A DNA stretch of 64,000 nucleotides, taken from contig NC_008268.1 of assembly GCF_000014565.1 (NCBI RefSeq), forward strand, positions 5,212,501 through 5,276,500, in the 5' to 3' direction. The position numbers and the translations under genes were made by a program. Source of the DNA: Rhodococcus jostii RHA1. Lineage in GTDB: Bacteria > Actinomycetota > Actinomycetes > Mycobacteriales > Mycobacteriaceae. This document shows, one piece after another, positions 16,093 through 25,702 of the stretch. Positions within the stretch are counted from its first letter, which is position 1; every line of letters begins with the position of its first letter. Below the pieces are notes generated by a model. It saw nothing but the letters and a program-made list of their open reading frames with translations, ran no database searches and had not been told where the DNA came from.

Positions 16093-16946
16093 CCAGCACT
16101 CTCTCCGCGCCCGCACCGGCACGCAGTGTCGCCCCCGAGGCCCCGAGGCTCGGCGTCGCCGATCGGCAGATCCGCCGACTCGGGCTGCGCAAGGCGTTTC
16201 CGTTCTCCCGGCTGGCCGGTGTCCTGCTCCTCCTCGCGGTGTGGGCAGTGGGAAGTCTCACCGGCTTCATCGACGCACGAAAGCTGTCCGCGCCGTGGAC
16301 CGTGGTCACCACGGCCGTCGAGCTGATCTCCACCGGCATCCTGCAGGAACACGTCCTCGCGTCGTTGAGCCGTGCCGCCATCGGTTTCGCGTTCGGTGTG
16401 GTGATCGGGACGGCCCTGGCCGTCGTCGCCGGTCTGACGCGTTCCGGTGACGCCCTGATCGACGGGCCGATCCAGCTCAAACGCGCCATCCCGACGCTCG
16501 GCCTCATCCCGCTGCTGATCCTCTGGCTCGGCATCGGCGAGACGTTCAAGATCGTGATCATCGCGCTCGGTGTCGTCGTCCACATGTACATCCAGACGCA
16601 CAATTCGTTGACGTCGATCGACAACCGGTACGTCGAACTCGCCGAGGTCCTCGGGTTGTCCCGGGCCACGTTCATCCGCAAGGTCGTACTGCCGGGTGCG
16701 ATGCCGGGATTCTTTCTGGGACTGCGCCTCTCGGTCACCGGCGCCTGGCTCACCCTCATCGTCGTCGAGGGAATCAACGCGGTGACCGGTTTGGGAAAGA
16801 TGATGTACAACGCGCAGAACTACGGACAGTCCGACGTGATTCTCGTGGGGCTCGCGGTCTACGGCATCTTCGGTCTCCTGTCCGACTCCGTCCTCCGCTA
16901 CATCGAAAGGCGGTCCCTGTCATGGCGCAAGACGCTCGCCGGCTAG
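16089..16946 (+). CDS. ABC transporter permease of operon 2 (SsuC/TauC type)
   Basis: A 285-residue permease with about six membrane segments after a 35-residue hydrophilic lead. The cytoplasmic coupling loop reads ELAEVLGLSRATFIRKVVLPG. It pairs with the ATPase, whose start lies 25 bases inside this gene's 3' end, a long overlap that forces close translational coupling. The gene order here (binding protein, permease, ATPase) differs from operon 1 (binding proteins, ATPase, permease), so the two operons are not a simple block duplication. Confidence 0.88.
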   Translation: MTSTLSAPAPARSVAPEAPRLGVADRQIRRLGLRKAFPFSRLAGVLLLLAVWAVGSLTGFIDARKLSAPWTVVTTAVELISTGILQEHVLASLSRAAIGFAFGVVIGTALAVVAGLTRSGDALIDGPIQLKRAIPTLGLIPLLILWLGIGETFKIVIIALGVVVHMYIQTHNSLTSIDNRYVELAEVLGLSRATFIRKVVLPGAMPGFFLGLRLSVTGAWLTLIVVEGINAVTGLGKMMYNAQNYGQSDVILVGLAVYGIFGLLSDSVLRYIERRSLSWRKTLAG

Positions 16947-17656
16947 AACCCGCCGCCGTGCAGGTGCGATCCCTCGTCCGCGGATTCGGCGACAAGACCG
17001 TCCTCGACCGCCTGGACCTCGACATTCCCGAAGGCCAGTTCGTGGCCCTGCTCGGAAAGAGCGGGTCCGGCAAGAGCACGCTGCTCCGCGCGCTCGCCGG
17101 CCTCGACTACGACGTCGAGGGCCGCGGCGGAACCCTCACCGTGCCCGAGGAGGTGTCGGTGGCATTCCAGGACTCACGGCTGCTGCCGTGGCTGAAGGTG
17201 CTGGACAACGTGACGCTCGGACTGGGCCGCACCGGCACGAGCAGGGGAGCGGCGGCGCTCGCGGAGGTCGGGCTCGCGGGCCGGGAGAAGGCGTGGCCCA
17301 GCGAACTGTCCGGCGGTGAACAGCAACGGGTGGCGCTGGCCCGAGCGTTGGTCCGCGAGCCCCGACTGTTCCTGGCCGACGAGCCCTTCGGCGCTCTCGA
17401 CGCGCTGACCCGGATCAAGATGCACGCCCTCCTACAGGAGTTGATCCGTCGCCACCGCCCGACCGTCCTGCTCGTCACACACGACGTCGACGAAGCGATC
17501 GCGCTCGCCGACCGGGTACTCGTTCTCGATCGCGGGCAGATCGTCGTCGACGAGATCATCGACATCCCGAAGCCGAGAGCGCTCGGCGACAGCAAGTTCC
17601 ACGAGTTTCGCACCACGCTGCTCGGCGCCCTCGGCGTCGAGGTAGCGGCACAGTAA
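16922..17656 (+). CDS. ABC transporter ATP-binding protein of operon 2 (SsuB type)
   Basis: A 244-residue ATPase: Walker [11 protein letters not shown]-loop [10 protein letters not shown], signature LSGGEQQR, Walker [13 protein letters not shown] and switch His in VTHDVDEA. The QDSRLLPW segment is typical of aliphatic sulfonate importers (SsuB). It is followed 12 bases later by the monooxygenase gene, with GGGAG as a ribosome binding site. Confidence 0.9.
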   Translation: MAQDARRLEPAAVQVRSLVRGFGDKTVLDRLDLDIPEGQFVALLGKSGSGKSTLLRALAGLDYDVEGRGGTLTVPEEVSVAFQDSRLLPWLKVLDNVTLGLGRTGTSRGAAALAEVGLAGREKAWPSELSGGEQQRVALARALVREPRLFLADEPFGALDALTRIKMHALLQELIRRHRPTVLLVTHDVDEAIALADRVLVLDRGQIVVDEIIDIPKPRALGDSKFHEFRTTLLGALGVEVAAQ

Positions 17657-17668
17657 GGGAGTTTCACC

Positions 17669-19030
17669 ATGAGTTCGTCACCCCAGCGCCGGCTGCATCT
17701 CAACGCATTCCTGATGGCGATCGGACACCACGAGGCCGCCTGGCGCCTACCCGAGAGCGATCCGAACGCCAATCTCGATATCAAGCACTACATTTCGTTG
17801 GCGCAGACCGCCGAACGCGGAAAGTTCGACTCGGTGTTCCTCGCCGACAGCCCGGTGCTGTTCAGCAATCCGGAACGCAGGCCGAGCGGCAAGCTGGAGC
17901 CGACGATCATCCTGACGGCGATCTCCGCGGCCACCGAGAAGATCGGCCTGATCGCGACCGCGTCGACCAGCTACAACGAGCCGTACAACCTGGCGCGGCG
18001 GTTCGCGTCCCTCGACTTCGTCAGCGGTGGACGCGCCGGCTGGAACATCGTCACCACGGCCGGCGCCGATGCGGCACAGAACTTCGGTCTCGACGACACC
18101 CCCGCGCACCGGAGCCGGTACGAGCGGGCAGCGGAATTCGTGGAGGTGTCCACCAAGCTGTGGGACAGCTGGGAGGACGACGCCATCGTCGCGGACAAGG
18201 ACGTCGCGATCCATGCCGACTCCGCCAAGGTGCACGTCATCGAACACGAGGGCCGGTTCTTCAAGGTGCGGGGACCCCTCAACGTGCCGCGGTCGCCGCA
18301 GGGATATCCGCTGCTCGTGCAGGCCGGGTCGTCCGAGGACGGGAAGGATTTCGCCGCCAGGTACTCGGAGGCCATCTTCACCGCCCAACCCACCCTCGAC
18401 GAGGGGAAGGCGTTCTACGCGGACGTCAAGGACCGTGTCGCGAAAGTGGGCCGGGACCCCGAGCAGGTGCTGATCCTGCCCGGCATCGTGCCGGTCATCG
18501 CTGACACCGAAGAGGAGGCCCGCGAACTCGAGGCGGAACTGGAGAGGTTGATCTCGCCGGAATACGCCCGCAAGCAGCTGGCGCAGCGGTTCAATCTCGA
18601 ACCGGAGCAGCTCCCGCTCGACGAGGAACTTCCCGAGGACTTGCCGTCCGAGGACGAGATCGAGGGTGCGAAGAGCCGGTACACGCTGATCGTGGACCTC
18701 GCCCGCCGCGAGAAGCTCACCGTCCGGCAGCTGATCGGGCGACTCGGTGGTGGTCGCGGTCACCGCACGTTCGCGGGCACCCCGCTCCAGGTGGCCGACA
18801 CGATCGAATACTGGTTCAAAAACGGCGCCGCCGACGGATTCAACATCATGCCCGCGGTCCTTCCGTCCGGGCTGGAGAAGTTCGTCGACTCCGTGGTTCC
18901 GATTCTGCAGGAACGCGGACTCTTCCGCACCGACTACACCGAGTCCACACTGCGCGGGCACTACGGATTGCCGCGGCCCGCCAATCAGTTTGCGGTCGAG
19001 AAGGATTCCACGCTGGTGTCTGCGCAGTGA
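17669..19030 (+). CDS. FMN-dependent monooxygenase, NtaA/SnaA/DszA family (operon 2)
   Basis: A 453-residue paralogue of the enzyme at 5898-7241, sharing [52 protein letters not shown] and STLRGHYGL. Its length equals that of DszA as I recall it. It should oxidise an imported organosulfur (or amine) compound with FMNH2 and O2. As in operon 1, no flavin reductase is encoded. Differences cluster around residues 55-75 ([14 protein letters not shown] here versus GLAVGPRIKHN there), near the expected active-site entrance, suggesting a different substrate. Its stop overlaps the exporter's GTG start (GTGA). Confidence 0.88.
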   Translation: MSSSPQRRLHLNAFLMAIGHHEAAWRLPESDPNANLDIKHYISLAQTAERGKFDSVFLADSPVLFSNPERRPSGKLEPTIILTAISAATEKIGLIATASTSYNEPYNLARRFASLDFVSGGRAGWNIVTTAGADAAQNFGLDDTPAHRSRYERAAEFVEVSTKLWDSWEDDAIVADKDVAIHADSAKVHVIEHEGRFFKVRGPLNVPRSPQGYPLLVQAGSSEDGKDFAARYSEAIFTAQPTLDEGKAFYADVKDRVAKVGRDPEQVLILPGIVPVIADTEEEARELEAELERLISPEYARKQLAQRFNLEPEQLPLDEELPEDLPSEDEIEGAKSRYTLIVDLARREKLTVRQLIGRLGGGRGHRTFAGTPLQVADTIEYWFKNGAADGFNIMPAVLPSGLEKFVDSVVPILQERGLFRTDYTESTLRGHYGLPRPANQFAVEKDSTLVSAQ

Positions 19031-22000
19031 CGACGGAAGTTTCGGGGGAGAACGTCGGCTGGCTGCGGTACCTGTTCGGGTACTGTCTGCGCCAACGCCG
19101 CAATCTCGTTCTCGCGTACGGGGCGGCGGCGGTGGCGGCCGCCGCCACCGCCACCATCCCGCTGGCCGTCCGGCACGTGATCGACAACGCCGCGGTCGAC
19201 ACGAATCATGCACTGGCGCCGTGGATCGCGGTGCTCATCGCCCTCGCATCGCTCCGTTTCGCCGCCGCGTACACGCGTCGGTACCGCTCCGGGCAGCTGT
19301 CCCTCGGAGTGCAGTACGACCTGCGGGGCGACGCCTTCCGGTCCCTGCTGCGGCTGGACGGCGTCAAGCAGGACGGACTGCAGACCGGGCAGGTGGTCAG
19401 CCGGTCGATCTCGGATATCACGCTGATCCAGATGCTCCTGCAGTTACTGCCGCACATGGCAGGGAACCTGCTGATGTTCGCGATCTCCCTGGCCGTGATG
19501 GCCGTGCTGTCGCCGATCCTCACCCTGGTCGCTCTCGTCGTCCTGCCTGCGTTGTGGTTCATCTCGATGCGCAGCCGCGTCGACCTGTTCCCCGCCAACT
19601 GGCATGCCCAGGAACAGGCGGCGATCGTGGCCGGGGGAGTCGAAGCCGCCGTCACGGGGGTGCGCGTCGTCAAGGGATTCGGCCAGGAAGACCGCGAACT
19701 CGAAGACCTCGAGAAGCGGGCAGGGGACCTCTTCCGTTCCCGGCTGCGCGTCGCACGGCTGACCAGCCGGTACAACCCTGCACTGCAGGCGGTCCCGATG
19801 CTCGGGCAGGCGCTCGTCCTGGCACTCGGAGGATGGCTGGCGCTGCACGGCACGCTGTCGCTCGGCACGTTCGTCGCCTTCACCACGTATCTGGCGTCGT
19901 TCGCCTCGCCCGTGCGTCAGCTCGCCACGCTGCTGACCGTGAGCCAACAGGGCCGGGCCAGCGTCGAGCGTGTCCGCGAGGTGATCGACAACGCCCCGGC
20001 CGTCACGACCCCACCCGGCGCCGTGGACTTGCCGGGCGGGCCCCTCGAAGTGGTGTTCGACGACGTGGCGTTCGGATACGACCCGTCGAATCGCCTCCTC
20101 GACGGACTGTCCCTGCGGATCGCACCCGGGGAGACGGTGGCGGTGGTCGGCGCCGCCGGATCGGGGAAATCGACTCTGGCCATGCTCGTTCCGCGGTTGT
20201 ACGACGTCGACGCGGGTGCGGTCACCGTCGGGGGGATCGACACCCGTCGGCTGTCGCTCGGCTCGCTGCGCTCCGCGCTCGGCGTCGTCTTCGAAGACAG
20301 CTACCTCATGTCCGAAACCATCCGCGCCAACGTGTCCTACGGCCGGCCGGATGCCGACGAGGCACTGGTGCGTGAGGCGCTCCGCGTGGTGCAGGCGGAG
20401 GAATTCGTCGACGCACTGCCGGACGGCCTCGACACCGTCGTGGGGGAGCAGGGGGTGACGTTGTCGGGTGGGCAGCGGCAGCGGATCGCCCTCGCCCGGG
20501 CATTGGTGACCGATCCGCGGATCCTGGTGCTCGACGACGCGACATCGGCGGTCGACGCCCGCGTCGAGGCCGCCATCCACCACGAACTGAGCGTCGCGAC
20601 CAGCGAGCGGACCACGCTGATCATTGCGCATCGCCGGTCGACGCTCGCGTTGGCCGACCGCATCGCGGTCCTGGCGCACGGGCGCATCGTCGATGTGGGC
20701 ACGAGTGCCGAACTCGACGAAAGGTGCCCCCTGTTCCGCGCCCTGCTGTCGAGCGCGGACGACGTGACCGCTCCGGACAGGTCGAACGAGCCGCCGGACG
20801 TCGACGGTGTCACCGCCGAACTGTGGCGCCGGGAAGACGGCGACGAGGCATCCGGGGTGTTCGATGCCAGAGCCGCAGCGGCTTTCGCGACCGCGGCCGC
20901 GGGTGCCAGTGGACCCTCACGCGGAGGCGCGTCGGGCGGAATCCTCTCGTCGGCGCCGCCCAGCCCCGAAGTCATGGCTCGGCTCGACGACCTGCCGCCA
21001 CTCACGGGAGATCCCGACGTCGCCGCGGACGAGGCCCGGGCCGCCGACCCGGCGTTCGGACTCCGCTCACTGCTGCGGCCGCTCCTCCTGCCGCTGGTCG
21101 CCGGCTTGGCGCTCGTCGGGCTGGACGCCGTCGCGCAGATCGCGGTGCCGGTCCTCGTCCGTACCGGGGTGGATCGGGGAGTGCTGCAAGGCGCCCGCGA
21201 CCTGCTGCTGCTCGCGGCGGCCGCGACCATTCTGGTGGTGCTGCTGGACTGGGCCGTCAACATCGCCCAGGCGCGGGTGACCGGGCGGACAGGCGAACGG
21301 CTGCTGTACACGTTGCGGGTCAAGACGTTCGCGCAGCTGCAGCGGCTCGGGTTGCAGTACTACGAGCGAGAACTGGCAGGCCGGATCATGACACGCATGA
21401 CCACCGATGTCGACAGCCTGTCCAACTTCCTGCAGACAGGTCTGGCGACGGCGGTGGTGAGCGCGCTGACGATCTCCGGTGTGCTGGTGGCACTCCTGGT
21501 GATCGACGCGGAACTGGCCCTCGTGCTGGTCCTCGTGGTGCCCGTCCTCGTCGCGGCCACGGTGGTGTTCCGCCGAAAGTCCGTGCCCGCCTATGCCGAG
21601 GCCCGCGATCGCGTCGGGATCGTCAACGCCTACCTGCAGGAGAACGTGACGAATATCCGCGTCACCCAGGCATTTCGGCGCGAGAACTACAACGCGGCCC
21701 AGTTCGCCCGTCGGGCCTGGGACTTCCGTGAGTCGCGGCTACGGGCTCAGCGGTACATGGCCCTGTACTTTCCGTTCGTCGAGTTCCTGTCGGTGGTCGC
21801 GACCGGGCTGGTGCTCGCGGCAGGGACGGCGCGGATCCACGGCGGAACCCTCACCGTCGGCACCCTGATCGCCTTCGTGCTCTACGTCGAACTGTTCTTC
21901 GCTCCCGTACAACAGCTTTCACAGGTGTTCGACGGCTACCAGCAGGCCGTGATCGGACTCGGTCGACTGCGGGGGCTGATGAGGACGCCGACCACCACGC

Positions 22001-22863
22001 CGCAGGCAGGCGATCCGATCGTCCTCGACCGCCTCCAGGGCGGCATCGTGTTCGACGAGGTCCACTTCGCGTACGAATCCGGCAAGGGAGAGGCGCTGCG
22101 GGGAATCGCGCTTCGCATCGAACCGGGCGAGACGGTCGCCCTCGTCGGTCAGACCGGCGCGGGCAAGTCGACCGTGCTCAAGCTGCTCGCTCGGTTCTAC
22201 GACCCCACGCAGGGTGCGGTACGCGTCGACGGCATCGACACCCGGTCGCTCGACCTCGCGTCGTTCCGGCAGCGACTCGGTGTCGTTCCGCAGGAGCCGC
22301 ACCTGTTCGGCGCCACCGTCCGCGACGCCGTCGCCTACGGGCGCCCGGATGCGACCGACGCGGAGGTCGAGGCCGCCAGCCGTGCCGTCGGTGCCCACGA
22401 GATGGTGTCCGGGCTCGCCCTCGGATACCTGCAGCCGATCGGGGAGCACGGGCGCAACCTGTCGGCCGGACAACGCCAGTTGCTGGCACTCGCCCGCGCC
22501 GAACTGGTGGACCCCGACATCCTGTTGCTGGACGAGGCCACGGCGTCACTGGACCTGGCCACCGAGGACCGCGTCCGGCTCGCGACCGAGAACCTGTCCC
22601 GGCGGCGCACCACCGTCGTCGTGGCGCACCGATTGAGCACCGCGGCGCGAGCCGACCGGGTGGTGGTCCTCGACGGCGGGCAGGTCGCGGAAGTCGGAAC
22701 ACACGACGAGCTGCTCGACCGGGGTGGTGTCTACCGGGAACTCTGGTACGCCTATGCGGCTTCGCCGCCCGTGAGTACTTATCAACCGCCGGGGGGCTGT
22801 TTCAAATTTCCGGGTCGGGGTGTCCGCGTGCCGCGGCGCCCCGACCTGATGTTTCTTGGATAA
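19027..22863 (+). CDS. Fused ABC exporter (TMD-NBD-TMD-NBD) with C-terminal read-through into an IS
   Basis: A 1278-residue fusion of two half-exporters. NBD1 has Walker A GAAGSGKST, signature LSGGQRQR and Walker B LVLDDATSAVD, with Asp in place of the catalytic Glu. NBD2 has Walker A GQTGAGKST, signature LSAGQRQL and a normal LLLDEATASLD. The pairing of a defective Walker B in one half with an altered signature in the other predicts one degenerate and one active ATP site, as in heterodimeric exporters. GTG 19027 overlaps the monooxygenase stop. The natural end is probably near residue 1252: in the palindrome at 22771 the usual TAA is CAA, so the frame runs about 27 extra residues through the IS end. 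Confidence 0.87.
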   Translation: MTTEVSGENVGWLRYLFGYCLRQRRNLVLAYGAAAVAAAATATIPLAVRHVIDNAAVDTNHALAPWIAVLIALASLRFAAAYTRRYRSGQLSLGVQYDLRGDAFRSLLRLDGVKQDGLQTGQVVSRSISDITLIQMLLQLLPHMAGNLLMFAISLAVMAVLSPILTLVALVVLPALWFISMRSRVDLFPANWHAQEQAAIVAGGVEAAVTGVRVVKGFGQEDRELEDLEKRAGDLFRSRLRVARLTSRYNPALQAVPMLGQALVLALGGWLALHGTLSLGTFVAFTTYLASFASPVRQLATLLTVSQQGRASVERVREVIDNAPAVTTPPGAVDLPGGPLEVVFDDVAFGYDPSNRLLDGLSLRIAPGETVAVVGAAGSGKSTLAMLVPRLYDVDAGAVTVGGIDTRRLSLGSLRSALGVVFEDSYLMSETIRANVSYGRPDADEALVREALRVVQAEEFVDALPDGLDTVVGEQGVTLSGGQRQRIALARALVTDPRILVLDDATSAVDARVEAAIHHELSVATSERTTLIIAHRRSTLALADRIAVLAHGRIVDVGTSAELDERCPLFRALLSSADDVTAPDRSNEPPDVDGVTAELWRREDGDEASGVFDARAAAAFATAAAGASGPSRGGASGGILSSAPPSPEVMARLDDLPPLTGDPDVAADEARAADPAFGLRSLLRPLLLPLVAGLALVGLDAVAQIAVPVLVRTGVDRGVLQGARDLLLLAAAATILVVLLDWAVNIAQARVTGRTGERLLYTLRVKTFAQLQRLGLQYYERELAGRIMTRMTTDVDSLSNFLQTGLATAVVSALTISGVLVALLVIDAELALVLVLVVPVLVAATVVFRRKSVPAYAEARDRVGIVNAYLQENVTNIRVTQAFRRENYNAAQFARRAWDFRESRLRAQRYMALYFPFVEFLSVVATGLVLAAGTARIHGGTLTVGTLIAFVLYVELFFAPVQQLSQVFDGYQQAVIGLGRLRGLMRTPTTTPQAGDPIVLDRLQGGIVFDEVHFAYESGKGEALRGIALRIEPGETVALVGQTGAGKSTVLKLLARFYDPTQGAVRVDGIDTRSLDLASFRQRLGVVPQEPHLFGATVRDAVAYGRPDATDAEVEAASRAVGAHEMVSGLALGYLQPIGEHGRNLSAGQRQLLALARAELVDPDILLLDEATASLDLATEDRVRLATENLSRRRTTVVVAHRLSTAARADRVVVLDGGQVAEVGTHDELLDRGGVYRELWYAYAASPPVSTYQPPGGCFKFPGRGVRVPRRPDLMFLG

Positions 22864-24583
22864 TGTGTTGGTGGCCAAGGGGTATCGACCGGTGAATCGT
22901 GATCAGCAGTTTTTGTTGCCACCGGACATGCGGGAGTGGGTGCCGCCCACGCATCCGGTGTGGACGGTGATCGAGATCGTCGACACCCATCTCGACACCA
23001 GCGCCTTTCACGGCTCTCGCCGCACCGGAGGCGCCGGGCGCGCCGGGTACGACCCGGACATGCTGGTGACCCTGCTGATCTGGGCGTGGTCGCGGGGGGT
23101 GCGGTCGTCGCGGCAGATCGAGCGGGCCTGCTCGGAGGTGGTGTCCTACCGGGTGATCTGCGCCGGCGACACCCCCGATCACGTGACGATCTCACGGTTC
23201 CGCAAGGACAACCACACCGCCTGCGAGGCCCTGTTCACGCAGGTCCTGATCCTGGCCGCACGGTTGGGTCTGGGCCGACTCGAGACGATCGCGTTGGACG
23301 GGGTGAAGATCGCCTCGAACGCATCGAAGGACGCCAACCGCACCGAGGACGGGCTGCGCCGGGCAGCCGAGGCCGAGGCCGCGCGGATCGCCGCCGCCGC
23401 GGTGGCCGCGCACGCCGCCACCGATGACGCCGAGGACGACCTCTACGGCGAGGACGATTCGGGCCCGGGACAGGTGCCGGCGGAGTTGGCCGATCCCAGC
23501 ACCCGCTCGGCCCGGATCGCCGAGGCATTGGCCCAGCTCGACGCGGAGAAGGACGCCGAACAGTGCGAGCGGGAGGGGAAAGCACAGGACTATCTGGCCC
23601 GGCTCGACGCGGGCCAGACGGTGATGGGCCGGGTGCCGGTCGGGGCCGAGGTCGCCGCCGCCGAGCGGCGTCTGGCCGAGGCGGTCGCCGCCCAGCAGGC
23701 GGTGATCGAGCGGTTCCAGGGTGGCACCGCGGCCGGGGGCGGGGGCACCCGGTTCGCACCGAAGCCGGTCGACGAGCACCACCTGGTCCGGCGCCGGCGC
23801 ACCGAACTCGACACCGCCCTCCGCAAACAGGGTGAGCGCGCCGCCGCCGCCGGGCAGCGGCGCCGCAACACCACCGACCCCGACTCGCGGTTGCAGCCGC
23901 TGCGCGGCGGCGGCTGGGTGCAGGGCTACAACTGCCAGGCCTTCACCAGCGAGGACGGGTTGATCCTGGCCACCGGGGTCGGGACCGGCCCGGCGGACTA
24001 CGACTATTTCCCCGAGATGGTCGACAAGGCCGGGGCGGCCGCGCACCTGATCGACGCCACCCGACGTGGGAAGGAACCGACCGGCACGAGCCCGGAGGAG
24101 CTGATCGGGGTGATGCTCTTCGACGCCGGCTACTGCTCCCGCGAGAACCTCACCGCGCCGGGCCCGGACCGGTTGATCGCCACCGGCAAATCCCGTCACC
24201 TCGAGGCCGCCGCCACCGCTGATCCGGTCACCGGACCGCCACCGCCGCAAGCGGATCCGATCCAGGCCATGACCCACCGGCTGCGCACCGAGGCCGGTAT
24301 CGCCACCTACCGCAAACGCTCACCCATCGCCGAAACCGTGTTCGGGCACGCCAAACACAACCTCGGATTCCGCCGCTTCACCAGCCGCGGCCTCGACCGC
24401 GCCCGCAGCGAATGGGCGTTCCACGCCACCGTGCACAACCTCGGCAAGATCCTCACCCACCTGACCGGAGGCACCCCGCTCCCGGCCACCCCCTGACCCG
24501 GCGGGGGCCACCCCGCACCGGCACCCACCGCGGCACGAGACACCCGCACCCGGACCGCCCTCACTCAATTCCGCAACAGCCCC
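22793..24583 (+). mobile_element. IS1182-family insertion sequence inside a palindrome
   Basis: An element of 1791 bp with terminal inverted repeats beginning GGGGCTGTT at the left end and ending AACAGCCCC at the right. Both ends are flanked by CCGG (22789-22792 and 24584-24587), which can be read as a 4-bp target duplication. Alternatively the ends extend to 22791 and 24585 with no duplication; either reading restores a 40-bp palindrome. It carries one transposase gene. Insertion is at the exact centre of the palindrome. Confidence 0.85.
22865..24496 (+). CDS. IS1182-family transposase
   Basis: About 543 residues. The N-terminus (GYRPVNRDQQFLLPPDMREWVPPTHPVW) and the helix-turn-helix region matching DUF772 (SRQIERACSEVVSYRVICAGDTPDHVTISRFRK) are typical of IS1182 transposases. 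A long Ala/Glu-rich helical insert (about residues 160-320) precedes the DDE catalytic part (VQGYNCQAFTSEDGLILA, LFDAGYCSRENL, YRKRSPIAETVFGHAKHNLGFRRF). The frame is intact, so it may be active. GTG 22865 was chosen; TTG 22856 and GTG 22871 are also possible, and none has a clear ribosome binding site. Confidence 0.85.
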   Translation: MLVAKGYRPVNRDQQFLLPPDMREWVPPTHPVWTVIEIVDTHLDTSAFHGSRRTGGAGRAGYDPDMLVTLLIWAWSRGVRSSRQIERACSEVVSYRVICAGDTPDHVTISRFRKDNHTACEALFTQVLILAARLGLGRLETIALDGVKIASNASKDANRTEDGLRRAAEAEAARIAAAAVAAHAATDDAEDDLYGEDDSGPGQVPAELADPSTRSARIAEALAQLDAEKDAEQCEREGKAQDYLARLDAGQTVMGRVPVGAEVAAAERRLAEAVAAQQAVIERFQGGTAAGGGGTRFAPKPVDEHHLVRRRRTELDTALRKQGERAAAAGQRRRNTTDPDSRLQPLRGGGWVQGYNCQAFTSEDGLILATGVGTGPADYDYFPEMVDKAGAAAHLIDATRRGKEPTGTSPEELIGVMLFDAGYCSRENLTAPGPDRLIATGKSRHLEAAATADPVTGPPPPQADPIQAMTHRLRTEAGIATYRKRSPIAETVFGHAKHNLGFRRFTSRGLDRARSEWAFHATVHNLGKILTHLTGGTPLPATP

Positions 24584-24622
24584 CCGGACGTTAATAAGTA
24601 CTCACGGGGCCGGAGGCCATGC

Positions 24623-25606
24623 TCAGGCGCCGATCGACGCCTTCATCATCGGCAGCATGGCCCACAGCTGGTCCTGCCAGTAGCCCCAGCTGTGGGTTCC
24701 CGTCGCCGGAAAGTCGTAGTGCGCGCCGATGCCGAGGGTGTCGAGCCGCACCTGGAAGGCACGGTTCTGGGCCAGCGCGATCGCCTCGAGGCCCATGCCG
24801 GTTCCGACGTTGAAGACGTCGATGGCGGACTGCGGCTGATCGTGCGGGCCGGGGAGGCCTGCGCCCGCCGAGATCCACATCGGAAGCCCGCGGAGCAGCG
24901 GGGCGGCGACGAACGGATCGTTGCGGAGCCACGCCGGATCCCACGGCGGACCCCACATGCAGTCGGAGTTGTAGCCGCCGGAGTCGAGCATCGCCAACCG
25001 AATCGCCTCACGCATGCCCGGCGCCGACAGGTTCAGATACCCCGACATCGACCCGGCGAACGTGAACTGGTTCCGGTGGTAGGCGGCGAGGATCAACGCC
25101 GCGTTGCCGCCCATCGACAGTCCGGCGATCGCGTTGCTGGTGCGGCTGATGCCGTAATTGTTCGCCAGGAAGTCGGGCAGGTTCTGGGTGAGGAACGACT
25201 CCCACTTGTACGTGTAGGGCTGACCGTTGGTGTTGCTGGGCGCGTACCAGTCCGTGTAGAAGCTGGACTGTCCGCCGACCGGTTCGACGACGGTGATCCC
25301 GTGGTCGGACAGCCACGCGGCGTTGGTCTCGTGCTCCCACCCGCTGACGTCGTTGGTCGCGCGGAGGCCGTCGAGGAGATAGAGGGCCTTGTTGCTGCCG
25401 TTGTTCGCGAGCCACATCCGCACCTTGATCTGCCCGACCCCGCCGGGTGCGTCGACCCAGTGCTCACGCAGACGGCTGTACGGGTCCGCGGAGGCCGTCC
25501 CGCCGCCGACGAGGACGAACGCCAGCGGCAGGATCACCACGGCAATCATGAGCCGGACGACGCCTTTTATCCAACTTTGTGACGGCTTCGTTGCTGTGAC
25601 AATCAC
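24623..25606 (-). CDS. Mycolyltransferase/esterase of the antigen 85 family
   Basis: A 327-residue secreted alpha/beta hydrolase. The signal peptide ends near residue 40 (GGGTASA). The nucleophile elbow GLSMGG holds Ser164, and the C-terminal THSWGYWQDQL supplies the catalytic His, both as in antigen 85 proteins that transfer mycolic acids to trehalose and arabinogalactan at the cell surface. The GTG start at 25606 follows CAGGAGG. Its 3' end faces the IS and the right half of palindrome copy B. No functional partner is adjacent. Confidence 0.88.
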   Translation of the reverse strand: MIVTATKPSQSWIKGVVRLMIAVVILPLAFVLVGGGTASADPYSRLREHWVDAPGGVGQIKVRMWLANNGSNKALYLLDGLRATNDVSGWEHETNAAWLSDHGITVVEPVGGQSSFYTDWYAPSNTNGQPYTYKWESFLTQNLPDFLANNYGISRTSNAIAGLSMGGNAALILAAYHRNQFTFAGSMSGYLNLSAPGMREAIRLAMLDSGGYNSDCMWGPPWDPAWLRNDPFVAAPLLRGLPMWISAGAGLPGPHDQPQSAIDVFNVGTGMGLEAIALAQNRAFQVRLDTLGIGAHYDFPATGTHSWGYWQDQLWAMLPMMKASIGA

Positions 25607-25702
25607 GGTTCTGCCTCCTGGTAGTCGTCCCCGGCCAGGTACATATCAGCATCACGTTATTGCGCGCCCCGAAATTCCTCGGCGTTTGCGCAGAATCGTT
25701 AT

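Larger units (their letters stand above)
22771..24605. repeat. 40-bp palindromic repeat, copy B, interrupted by an IS element
   Basis: The left half (GTGAGTACTTATCAACCGCC, 22771-22790) and right half (GGACGTTAATAAGTACTCAC, 24586-24605) join into a 40-bp palindrome like copy A. The arms agree at 15 of 16 outer positions. The one difference, a C at 22783, changes the TAA that the arm normally supplies to the upstream frame into CAA. The IS1182-family element lies between the halves. Confidence 0.8.

Noticed and set aside
24692..25582. A 296-codon plus-strand frame after the IS, in frame with the pre-insertion exporter end
   Set aside because: It is antisense to the mycolyltransferase gene, which has a full signal peptide and catalytic motifs. 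It is open only through codon bias.
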